NCBI GenBank assembly: GCA_937139495.1 | Contig: CAKZQC010000042.1 | Coordinates: 54,305-118,304 of the forward strand | Direction of reading: 5' to 3' | DNA length: 64,000 nucleotides | From: an uncultured Saprospiraceae bacterium | Lineage (GTDB): Bacteria; Bacteroidota; Bacteroidia; Chitinophagales; Saprospiraceae | Shown: positions 54,361 through 62,552 of the stretch, one piece after another | Position numbering within the stretch: the stretch's first letter is position 1 | How the letters are laid out: the number at the start of each line of letters is the position of its first letter | Translations under genes and position numbers: made by a program | Notes under the pieces: model-generated | What the model was told of the DNA's origin: nothing | The model's input: only the letters and a program-made list of their open reading frames with translations | The model's database searches: none

Positions 54361-55117
54361 TTTAGCTGAAGGATATTCAAGTAATTCTCAAATTGCAAGA
54401 GTATTGACTGAAAATTGGGTAAAGACAAATAGTTACTGTCCAGATTGTGGAGAGATACATCTGCAAGAATTTGCCAACAATAGACCTGTTGCTGATTTCT
54501 ATTGCAATCAATGTAACAGTGAATACGAACTAAAATCAAAAAATAGTAAAACTATTGGAAAGAAAATAGTTGATGGAGCGTATTCTACAATGATTGATAG
54601 AATAAGTTCTGATAATAATCCTAATTTCTTCTTCTTAACATATGATAAAATAGAATGGAAAGTAAAAAATTTTCTAATTATTCCCAAACATTACTTTATT
54701 CCAGAAATAATTGAAAAACGCAAACCTTTAGCACAAACGGCAAGAAGAGCTGGTTGGATTGGTTGCAATATTGACTTGACTAAAGTTCCTACTAATGGTC
54801 GAATTTATCTAGTCAAAAATTCCGAGGTTATCTCTAAAGAAAAGGTGCTTACAAAGTGGGAAGAAACAGCATTTTTAAAGTCTAAGAAAGGTGCTTCGAA
54901 AGGTTGGATTTTAGATATTATGAACTGTATAGACTCTATTGAAGAAGAATCATTTTCATTAAAAAAAATCTATAATTTTGAAGAAGCTCTAAAACTTAAA
55001 TATCCTAAAAATAATTTTATCAAAGATAAAATAAGACAACAGCTTCAACTTCTAAGAGACAAAGGTTTGATTGAATTTAAGGGTCGTGGAAATTATAAAA
55101 AAATAAAGCATGAGTGA
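54338..55117 (+). CDS. dpnC: DpnI-like methylation-dependent restriction endonuclease
   Basis: A 259-residue homologue of DpnI, which cuts GATC only when its adenine is methylated. Conservation with DpnI, recalled from memory, runs through the whole length, including SNSQIARVLTENWV, NNRPVADFYCNQC, DNNPNFFFLTYDK, RRAGWIGCNIDL and the C-terminal winged helix (KIRQQLQLLRDKGLIEFKGRG). The catalytic D53, E64 and K66 are in the same positions as in DpnI, and the zinc cysteines C34, C37, C56 and C59 are kept. The length is normal. It needs no cognate methylase; it protects a host without GATC methylation from methylated DNA. The DNA is A+T-richer than the flanks. Confidence 0.95.
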   Translation: MNLTFDTNLAEGYSSNSQIARVLTENWVKTNSYCPDCGEIHLQEFANNRPVADFYCNQCNSEYELKSKNSKTIGKKIVDGAYSTMIDRISSDNNPNFFFLTYDKIEWKVKNFLIIPKHYFIPEIIEKRKPLAQTARRAGWIGCNIDLTKVPTNGRIYLVKNSEVISKEKVLTKWEETAFLKSKKGASKGWILDIMNCIDSIEEESFSLKKIYNFEEALKLKYPKNNFIKDKIRQQLQLLRDKGLIEFKGRGNYKKIKHE

Positions 55118-55283
55118 AAAAATATTCAAAATAGAAATACAAGAAGTACTTTCAGATATTCTAGAAATTGAAGCAAATAGCTTGAACGAAGCTATTTTAA
55201 AAGCTAAAAAAATGTACACTGAAGAAAAAATTATCCTTGATGAAAAAAACCACGTAATTACTGAATTTAAAATTTCTGAATAA
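55110..55283 (+). CDS. dpnD: DpnD/PcfM-like small protein
   Basis: A 57-residue acidic protein (KIEIQEVLSDILEIEANSLN, then EAILKAKKMYTEEKIILDE) matching the DpnD/PcfM domain. In pneumococcus dpnD follows dpnC in the DpnI cassette; its function is unknown. The ATG at 55110 overlaps the last 8 bases of the endonuclease gene, so the two are co-translated, as expected for the cassette. It seems to consist of the domain alone, possibly shorter than pneumococcal DpnD. Confidence 0.85.
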   Translation: MSEKIFKIEIQEVLSDILEIEANSLNEAILKAKKMYTEEKIILDEKNHVITEFKISE

Positions 55284-55309
55284 AATTCTGTCTTCTAAAA
55301 GGAGACACT

Positions 55310-55738
55310 ATGGAATTACTACCAAAAATCAATCATAAATTTGATATGGTTTTTGCTGATCCACCATACTTTTTATCCAATAATGGTTTATCAATCCAAA
55401 GTGGTAAAATTGTTTCAGTCAATAAAGGCAAATGGGATAAATCACTTGGATTTGAATATATAAACGATTTTAATAGACAGTGGCTTTCATTAGTTAGAGA
55501 AAACATGAAAGAAGATGCAATAATTTGGATAAGTGGTACTATGCACAATATATTTAGTATTGGTCAAATTCTCACGGAACTAGATTTCAAGATACTAAAC
55601 ATAGTAACTTGGCAAAAATCAAATCCACCACCAAATTTTTCGTGTAGATACTTTACCCATTCTACAGAGCAAATAATTTGGGCTCGGAAGACTAAGAAAA
55701 CACCGCATTATTTCAATTATGACCTAATGAAAAAATAA
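55310..55738 (+). pseudogene. DpnA-type methyltransferase, N-terminal fragment
   Basis: A 142-residue frame homologous to the DpnA (M.DpnIIB) beta-class adenine methyltransferase: motif IV FADPPYFLSNNG, DKSLGFEYINDFNRQWL, ISGTMHNIFSIG, and NIVTWQKSNPPPNFSCRYFTHSTEQIIWARK. Sequence coding KGDTMELLP lies in frame across the ATG, but this frame is closed by a stop at 55277, so some 20-30 N-terminal residues of the family are missing. It ends LMKK-stop at an A6 run (55730-55735); adding one A would continue the frame into the next fragment. Confidence 0.88.
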
Positions 55739-55752
55739 ATGGAAATAAACAA

Positions 55753-56127
55753 ATGAAAGATGTTTGGAAACTTCCTGCGATTGCACCTTGGGAAAAAAGC
55801 TGTGATAAACATCCCACTCAAAAGCCCTTATCTGTTTTGACGCGTTTAATTTTAGCATCTACCAAACCTGATGCTTGGATTTTAGATCCTTTCAGTGGGA
55901 GTAGCACCACGGGAATTGCGACAAATCTAGTAAACAGACGTTTTCTAGGATTAGATCAAGAGGAAGAATATTTAAAAATCAGTAAAAACCAAAAACTAGA
56001 AATCGAAGATTCTAAAACTGCTTCTAAGTACCGACAAAAAATAAAGGGATTTAATAATCAGGAAGAGCTAGGTTTATTTTTAGCAGAAGAACCAAAATCT
56101 ACATATAGAGCCGAACTAGGTTTTTAA
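55753..56127 (+). pseudogene. DpnA-type methyltransferase, C-terminal fragment
   Basis: The other 124 residues of the same enzyme: MKDVWKLPAIAPWEKS, HPTQKPLSVLTRLILASTKPD and motif I ILDPFSGSSTTGIATNL. Just upstream in this frame the codons read KINGNKQ, matching the DpnA joining sequence, which shows the two fragments were one gene. Together they would be about 272 residues. A single-base loss in the A6 run, a programmed frameshift or a sequencing error could explain the split. Because a working GATC methylase would make host DNA a DpnI target, loss is the simpler reading. Confidence 0.85.
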
Positions 56128-56451
56128 ATCATTAATTCCCAAAAGCAATTCTATTAAAAAACTAAGCCACTAGACTATTAGCAGTATTTCAACTACTACT
56201 CCTATCTAGTCAAACATAATTCGCCGCCTTCTGTCAATTGGCATTTACACCAAGAGTTGCACAGCACCAATTGCTCTAAAAATAGAAAACAATTGATACC
56301 TAGAATCAATTATACCATCGTCAACAAAAGGACGAATACGAATGATTACTACGAAAAGAAACTGAATATAAGATACCTATTATAGAGATTAAATAAAGGG
56401 AGGTACTAAGTTCAAAGACTTAGTACCTCCCTCCTATTTTAACGACACGCC
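56128..56451. other. Gap after the dpn locus, no DpnII nuclease gene
   Basis: The 324-base spacer contains no frame resembling the DpnII endonuclease that would follow dpnA in a DpnII cassette. It holds short ctag-containing runs and the terminator at 56398-56431. Confidence 0.6.
56398..56431 (-). terminator. Intrinsic terminator after the S9 peptidase gene
   Basis: A perfect 13-bp stem: gggaggtactaag (56398-56410) with cttagtacctccc (56419-56431). It lies 20 bases past the peptidase stop on the minus strand. Confidence 0.8.
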
Positions 56452-58374
56452 CTACAAAGTCTCCCCTAACCACTTAAAAAACTCTCGCTGCCAAACAATC
56501 GCATTCTGCGTAGATAGCACCCAGTGATTTTCTTCTGGAAAATAGACCAATCTAGATTTGATGCCTTTGAGTTGCGCCGCCTGAAACGCCTCTAAACCCT
56601 GCCCAATCGGTACACGATAATCCTTACCGCCCTGTATGACCATAATCGGCGTATCCCACTTATCGACGTGGTTGATAGGATTAAATTGATTGTAGCTTTT
56701 GGTGCTAGTGGCGTTTTTCTCCCAGTACGAGCCACCCAAATCCCAGTTGACAAAAAATAACTCTTCGGTCGTGCCGTACATCGAACGCCAGTTAAAAATG
56801 CCATCGTGCGCTATGAATGTTTTGAAACGTCCTTCGTGATGTCCTGCTAGGAAGAAGCAAGAATAACCGCCATAACTCGCTCCTACACAACCCAAACGGT
56901 TGTTATCAACATAGTCTTCTTTGGCAATATCGTCAATCGCTGCCAAATAATCTTGCATATTTTGACCACCATAATCACCGCTTATTTGCTCGTTCCATTC
57001 TACGCCATACCCTGGCATTCCTCTACGATTCGGTGCAATGACAATATAGCCTTGGGCAGCCATTAGTTGGAAATTCCAACGGTACGAATAAAATTGGCTC
57101 AACGCCCCTTGTGGTCCTCCTTGACAGTACAGCAGCGTTGGATATTTTTTGGTTTTGTCAAAATTCGGCGGATAAATTACCCAGGTTAGCATTTGCTTGC
57201 CGTCGGTCGTTTCGACCATTCTTTTTTCTACTTTGCTAAGTGCAATATTGTCGTAGGTTTCCTTGTTGACATTCGTCAACTGCTTTAGTTTGCCATCGGC
57301 AATCGTCATACTATAAATCTCCTTAGCGTGGTTCATGTCGGTACGCGTCACGAGTAACGTTCCTTCATGCTCTGCAATGATTCCATTGAGGTCAAATTGA
57401 CCTTTGGTCAACTGTTTTGGAGCGGTTAGTTTATCGCTTTTTTTGTTGGGTACACTCACCGAAAAAACTTGTACAGTTCCCTGTACAGGCGCATTAAAAT
57501 AAATGGTTTCGCCATCTTTTGACCACAGAAAGCCATAAGCCGTGCCGTCCCAATCGGCAGTCAAATTCAAATGTTCGCCCTCTACATTGACGATAATATC
57601 ATTTTTGTCCGACTCATAGCCATCTCTTTTCATTTGGCACCAAGCCAATACCCCTTGCTCCGAAAAAGCGGGTTGTGTGTCGTAGCCTTCATTATCAGGC
57701 GTTAGGTTCGTTGTTTTTTTGGTCTTCAAGTCGTACGAATAAATATCCATGTTTGTACTTTTGGCGTAGGTCGTTCCCTTTACTTTTTTGGTGACGTACA
57801 GCACTTGTTTGCTGTCTGGACTCCACAAATAATCCTCGCTTCCTCCAAACGGCTTGGTTGGACAATCGAACGGCTCGCCTTCCATAATATCAATAGCCGC
57901 TTTCTTTTTACGCTTTAGGTCTTGAATCGTTACGTGGTCATATTCGCCCACATTCCAACTGTCCCAATGACGATAATTGAGGCTGTTGTAAATCTTGACA
58001 TCGGACTTTTCTACATCGTCATAATGGTCTTGTCCTGTTACTTTTTCGAGCTTTGTTTTCTGTATCTCAATTTTGTATTTCCCGTTGGGCGACACCTCTT
58101 TTTCTGCTACTAATCCATCAGCATTTTCTATTTTTTTGGCTTCGCCTCCTCCTATTGGCATCTCATAATATGCCTTATCGTATTCATTGGTTTTGAGATC
58201 CGCCTTTGATGTTTTGTAAATCAAACTTTTGCCATCTTTAGTGACGCCTATGGGCGAAAGTCGATGGAGCGTCAGTAGTTGTTCGGGCGTAATGCCTTTG
58301 GTATTTTGTGCTTGCATATTGGTCGTCATGGCTCCTAGTATTATTAGGGAGCTGGCTATGTTTTTTATCTTCAT
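56452..58374 (-). CDS. S9 family (acylaminoacyl-type) peptidase
   Basis: A 640-residue prolyl-oligopeptidase-clan serine peptidase of the dipeptidyl/acylaminoacyl type. It has a signal peptide ending TTNMQAQ, a propeller region with TolB-like blades (YLWSPDSKQVLYVTKK, GFLWSKDGETIYFN), and the hydrolase domain with Ser500 (GASYGG), Asp585 (GGKDYRV) and His617 (ENHWV). It is exported to the periplasm or surface. Its start overlaps the stop of the upstream SRPBCC-like gene by 4 bases, so the two are translationally coupled. Confidence 0.93.
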   Translation of the reverse strand: MKIKNIASSLIILGAMTTNMQAQNTKGITPEQLLTLHRLSPIGVTKDGKSLIYKTSKADLKTNEYDKAYYEMPIGGGEAKKIENADGLVAEKEVSPNGKYKIEIQKTKLEKVTGQDHYDDVEKSDVKIYNSLNYRHWDSWNVGEYDHVTIQDLKRKKKAAIDIMEGEPFDCPTKPFGGSEDYLWSPDSKQVLYVTKKVKGTTYAKSTNMDIYSYDLKTKKTTNLTPDNEGYDTQPAFSEQGVLAWCQMKRDGYESDKNDIIVNVEGEHLNLTADWDGTAYGFLWSKDGETIYFNAPVQGTVQVFSVSVPNKKSDKLTAPKQLTKGQFDLNGIIAEHEGTLLVTRTDMNHAKEIYSMTIADGKLKQLTNVNKETYDNIALSKVEKRMVETTDGKQMLTWVIYPPNFDKTKKYPTLLYCQGGPQGALSQFYSYRWNFQLMAAQGYIVIAPNRRGMPGYGVEWNEQISGDYGGQNMQDYLAAIDDIAKEDYVDNNRLGCVGASYGGYSCFFLAGHHEGRFKTFIAHDGIFNWRSMYGTTEELFFVNWDLGGSYWEKNATSTKSYNQFNPINHVDKWDTPIMVIQGGKDYRVPIGQGLEAFQAAQLKGIKSRLVYFPEENHWVLSTQNAIVWQREFFKWLGETL

Positions 58375-58925
58375 TTTTGTTTATTTTTTAAATCAAAATT
58401 GTCACGCATATCAGATGAAATTCTCTTCAATGCTTTTTTCGTTATTATTTTCAAGAGCAACTTAACTCCATATAATTCGATACGCTTCAAAAAACTAATT
58501 GTTCCTCTCAACTCGGAAGTATAAGTAATTACTACATTCTGTTTATCTTTGGATCGAAACGTCCAAGTATCATGATTGTCTATCTTATTTTGCGACTGTA
58601 AGATACTGGATTCCAATAATTTACTACCAATGTGTTTCTCCCTCATTTTTATAGCTTTGTAAGCATACTTATATTCTATCTTAGAATTTTGAGCTATTTT
58701 AGTCAGAATCAAATCACAATACATATAGATTTTTTTATCCACAATAAGCACCTTAAAACAATCCCCCACCTGTACTTTTTGGTCTTTAGTTGGTTCTTCT
58801 CCTTCAAATTGGTAGGTGTGCCAACTGTTATTCATTATATCGAAGAGATTGTACGGCTGCGATAAATATTCGAAAGCATATTGAATAGGTACTTGTACTA
58901 TAAATTCTGATTGATATATTATCAT
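58371..58925 (-). CDS. SRPBCC-like protein
   Basis: A 184-residue soluble protein with START/Bet v 1-like (SRPBCC) pattern: MIIYQSEFIVQVPIQYAFEYLS at the start, a long central sheet region and a C-terminal helix (YGVKLLLKIITKKALKRISSD). It resembles the next upstream gene in length and layout (PIPVAQVFEHF vs PIQYAFEYL), so the two are likely paralogues. Such folds bind lipids or small hydrophobic ligands; ligand unknown. Confidence 0.7.
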   Translation of the reverse strand: MIIYQSEFIVQVPIQYAFEYLSQPYNLFDIMNNSWHTYQFEGEEPTKDQKVQVGDCFKVLIVDKKIYMYCDLILTKIAQNSKIEYKYAYKAIKMREKHIGSKLLESSILQSQNKIDNHDTWTFRSKDKQNVVITYTSELRGTISFLKRIELYGVKLLLKIITKKALKRISSDMRDNFDLKNKQK

Positions 58926-58961
58926 ATTTTAAAATTGGTATTGAATACAAAAAGCAAGTTC

Positions 58962-59504
58962 CTAAATTCCTGTTCTATCTTCCATTTTTTGGATATATCC
59001 TTCTAGGATTCCAAATACGAGTTTTTTTGCTTTTTTTCTAGCAGACCAAGTTAGGATTTTTGTTACAAAATTCATTTCTGCATCGGTAAAAAATGTGCAT
59101 TTTATTATTGTTTCCTCTTCTCCTTTATCCAAAAAAGACCAAGTCGCCTTTGTTTTATTTTTTTGCAATTGCTCTAGCATAAAAGCTTTTCTTTCTTCCT
59201 CTTGATTTGCTTTTTCATTCAAAAAAACTACTTCCGTGTAAGCGTATTCGTATGTTATTATTCTATTTTGGACTATTTCGTTGACCTTTATATTATAACA
59301 CAAATCCATACCGCCATAGCTTACTTTCATATCAAAAGTGTCGTTAATTTCTATTCTTGGTTTATCTAACTGGTCGGGATTGATGTACTCGCAAGCATAT
59401 TCGCCTACATTAGTGGACTCTAAAAAAAATTGTGGCGTACAAAAATGCTCAAATACTTGGGCAACAGGTATCGGCGTATTCCTTACAAAGTGATAGGGTA
59501 TCAT
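58962..59504 (-). CDS. SRPBCC-like protein, paralogue of the downstream gene
   Basis: A 180-residue protein beginning MIPYHFVRNTPIPVAQVFEHF and ending in a basic helix (ILTWSARKKAKKLVFGILEGYIQ). The ATG at 59504 is preferred to 59540, since the paralogue starts at the same point of the fold and the extra residues are merely hydrophobic. Same fold assignment as its neighbour, and probably co-transcribed with it (36-base gap). Function unknown. Confidence 0.7.
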   Translation of the reverse strand: MIPYHFVRNTPIPVAQVFEHFCTPQFFLESTNVGEYACEYINPDQLDKPRIEINDTFDMKVSYGGMDLCYNIKVNEIVQNRIITYEYAYTEVVFLNEKANQEEERKAFMLEQLQKNKTKATWSFLDKGEEETIIKCTFFTDAEMNFVTKILTWSARKKAKKLVFGILEGYIQKMEDRTGI

Positions 59505-59658
59505 GGTGATGATTGAAAAAATAATAAAAAATGCTTCCATAGAGGTTATCTATTGAAGCATTGAATATAAGGCAATTCATCTGAAAAACTTATTTTGTAA
59601 GTACTATTTCTGCTTGCGTGATTTAAAAACAATAAAGCTAGCCCCCTGAACACTTTCA

Positions 59659-62364
59659 CTATCGTAATCTCAAACTTACCCCTTCTTTATTTCGTTGCAA
59701 ATCATACAATTGGCTAATAACTCGACCCTCTAAATCCAACAGATTTGCAATCGTGCCAACTCTGACATTAGACAAATATTTCAGTTGATACATTTTTGAT
59801 ACAGGTATATTTTGGAGCGGATTGCGGTAGAGTACTATTTCCTGTAGCTGGCTAGCCGACTGAATACTGGGCGGAATTATGCTAATATTATTATCTCTAA
59901 AATCAACAAATTTTAGATTAGGAAAATTGGCAAATAAATTACCAATAGAATCAATCCTATTTGCTCGCAGATACAATCGCTCCAAACTCAAAAAAGACAT
60001 TTCTTCCAAGGAAGTTTCATTTATACTCCCATCTTCTATTTCCAATATTTTTAGTGTAGGTGTTTTTGACAAAACGTTCAGCGTGCCTCCAAAATCCAAG
60101 TAGTCTAATAGTGCATTATTTAACTTTAGTTTTAGATGCTGCAACTTATTCAATTGGATTATTTCTGCTGGCAAGGACTGCAAACCAGCCCAGTTTAGCG
60201 TAAGCATTTCCACGTTCGACAATGCTTCTATAGATTGTGGCACCACATTTTTATGACTATTTCTAAAACTAACAGAGTTACCACCTCTTAAATATAATTG
60301 TCGTACCTGCGAGAGCAAACCAATAGTAGTTGGTATTTTTTCTTGATGCCTTTCTCCCATATTCAGATGGCAGAGTGTCAAATTTTGCAGCTTTGCTATT
60401 GTTCTAAAAGCATTTTTCCATCTAAATTTTGTGGATATATTTAGATTCAAATAACGCAAATTTTGCAATCCACTAAACGAGGCAGGCAATCTTCTACTAC
60501 TCATCAAATGATAAGATTTCACCTCTAACTCCAAGCTATACAAGCTAGTTAACTGCCCAATAATTGGAGGAGTTACTTTCAGACGATTACCCTTTAGGTT
60601 TAGGTATTGCAGCTTCTTTAAGTTAGCGATACTTTTTGGTAATTTGGATAATTCATTCGTCTCCAAAGACAATATTTTAAGCTGCTGCAAATTTCCAATT
60701 TCGTCGGGCAATTTCCATATTAAGCTGCTTTCTAGTACCAGTTTTTCCAACCGTGGTAGTTCGCAAATCATTTTTATGTTTTCTTCTGTCATCAACACTC
60801 CTTTAGTGGTGACATTTTTTAGTGCGATGCAATTTTTGAATGACGAAGGAATACGAAAATAAATCAAACTAGAAGTATAGTATTTACTTACTAATAGGCT
60901 TTCTAGTGCCTGTAACTGCCCTATATTTTCTGGAAAAACAACACGTCCTGTAGCTTGAATATTTAGTGTCTTAAGCTTCGTGATTTTTCCAATGGTATGG
61001 GGTATAATCAACCCTAATTGAGTATCAACATAAATACTAAGCTCCAACAATGTCGCTATGTCACCAATAGTGGCTGGCAACTCAAAAGTTGCCTCAGAAT
61101 ATACGCTAAGCAACAAATTCGTCAACTTTTTATTTTTTGCCAACTGCTGGAGCGATTCCGACAAATGTCGAGTAGATTCCACTCTTAATGTTACGGTAGT
61201 CAGGTTTTTTATGTTACTGATGGCAGCAGGAATTGCCCCTGTTGAGTCCAAGGTCAGTTTAATTTTTTCTAAGAGCGGAAATTGGTTACAAATAGCAACT
61301 TTTTGCTCCAACTCAAATACAGCAGGACAGTTAAAATATTCCAATTTAGAAAGTTGTGCAAATTGATTTGGAAGGCTATCGGTGCCAGGCAATTCAAAAT
61401 CTGTAGAGGCGAATAAAGACAAGCTTTTCAGACCATGCAGCTCAAAAATAACGGGTGGAAAAATCTTTAATTTCTCTACATCTAAATACAACTTTTCTAG
61501 CTCCTTCAATTCCGCAAAGGAATTAGGCAAGGCAGTCAAGAATTCGGAAGTTAATCGAACCTCTCTTAAGTGAGGGAATTTATACCCAAAATCCTCTGGA
61601 AGACTACTCAAATTTGCAGCATCAATAACCAACGAATACAAACTATCCAATGCTTGTATTTTTGCAAAAACTTGATCAAACTTCATATCTCCCAACAGTA
61701 CTAATTCCTTAACATGCTTAATCTTACTAAAATCAAATTGATGCACTGCACTAGTCGAATAGCCTATCGTCAAGCAAGTTAAATTAGGCATTTTTGCCAC
61801 TAAATCAAATAGATTCTGAGTATCATAAGGTCCTATAATATGCAACTGTTCTAACTGTTGCAATAATATCAAGTTATCAGGTATTCTAAAATCTTTATCG
61901 CTCTTGTCTAAAAAGAACCGTTTCAGATTTTTCATTTTAGCTATTTTCTGAATAGCGTCTTCCATATCCAAAAAATCGCAGCTGTACAGTTTCAACGCTT
62001 CTATACTATCTAAGTCTGCCACGCTGTTGGGCAAGCTATCCATCGTGCATTTTCTGAACGTCAACTCTCGCAGCCCTCCCATCTTACCTATACTAACAAA
62101 AGCACTGTCCCAGTCCGCAATAGGAGCATTTGCTACCTCCAATCGTTCGACTTGGCTCGACTGCTCCAACTCCTTATTGATGCGAGTAGTAAATTCATCT
62201 AAAAAGACACGTTTTTCATTGCCATTCGGCAACAATATCCCATTTTCTTGCCCAGAGTTAGCAAATTTGCCCTTGTCAAAAAAATAACCATTAGGCTGCT
62301 GCCCAAATACATTGGACACCAACAATAGTGCAAAAAATAAGCTTATAAGCGAACTGATTTTCAT
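59659..62364 (-). CDS. Secreted leucine-rich repeat protein
   Basis: A 901-residue exported protein: signal peptide ending SNVFGQ, then about thirty LRR units over residues 80-870 with the pattern LxxLxxLxLxxNxLxxLP (for example LKILSLETNELSKLPKSIANLKKLQYLNL and KLQYLNLKGNRL). LRR proteins mediate protein contacts at the cell surface. No anchor or sorting domain is evident at the C-terminus. Monocistronic, on the minus strand. Confidence 0.9.
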   Translation of the reverse strand: MKISSLISLFFALLLVSNVFGQQPNGYFFDKGKFANSGQENGILLPNGNEKRVFLDEFTTRINKELEQSSQVERLEVANAPIADWDSAFVSIGKMGGLRELTFRKCTMDSLPNSVADLDSIEALKLYSCDFLDMEDAIQKIAKMKNLKRFFLDKSDKDFRIPDNLILLQQLEQLHIIGPYDTQNLFDLVAKMPNLTCLTIGYSTSAVHQFDFSKIKHVKELVLLGDMKFDQVFAKIQALDSLYSLVIDAANLSSLPEDFGYKFPHLREVRLTSEFLTALPNSFAELKELEKLYLDVEKLKIFPPVIFELHGLKSLSLFASTDFELPGTDSLPNQFAQLSKLEYFNCPAVFELEQKVAICNQFPLLEKIKLTLDSTGAIPAAISNIKNLTTVTLRVESTRHLSESLQQLAKNKKLTNLLLSVYSEATFELPATIGDIATLLELSIYVDTQLGLIIPHTIGKITKLKTLNIQATGRVVFPENIGQLQALESLLVSKYYTSSLIYFRIPSSFKNCIALKNVTTKGVLMTEENIKMICELPRLEKLVLESSLIWKLPDEIGNLQQLKILSLETNELSKLPKSIANLKKLQYLNLKGNRLKVTPPIIGQLTSLYSLELEVKSYHLMSSRRLPASFSGLQNLRYLNLNISTKFRWKNAFRTIAKLQNLTLCHLNMGERHQEKIPTTIGLLSQVRQLYLRGGNSVSFRNSHKNVVPQSIEALSNVEMLTLNWAGLQSLPAEIIQLNKLQHLKLKLNNALLDYLDFGGTLNVLSKTPTLKILEIEDGSINETSLEEMSFLSLERLYLRANRIDSIGNLFANFPNLKFVDFRDNNISIIPPSIQSASQLQEIVLYRNPLQNIPVSKMYQLKYLSNVRVGTIANLLDLEGRVISQLYDLQRNKEGVSLRLR

Positions 62365-62552
62365 GTGCTCTTTTATGAATTTGTTTAAACAATCTATGTT
62401 TTTTGCCTCAACCTTTCATCACCAATCTGATAATACCATGAAGATATTGATTATAATTCAGTGACTTTTATTATCTTTCCCCTCCATACAAAAGACACCC
62501 AAAATTGCTAAAACGTAGCGGTTAAAGAATTAATAATTGAAACAACAAAATA

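Noticed and set aside
56128..56451. A hidden DpnII (dpnB) endonuclease gene after dpnA
   Set aside because: No frame of useful length or DpnII-like motif is present; the gap holds only a terminator.
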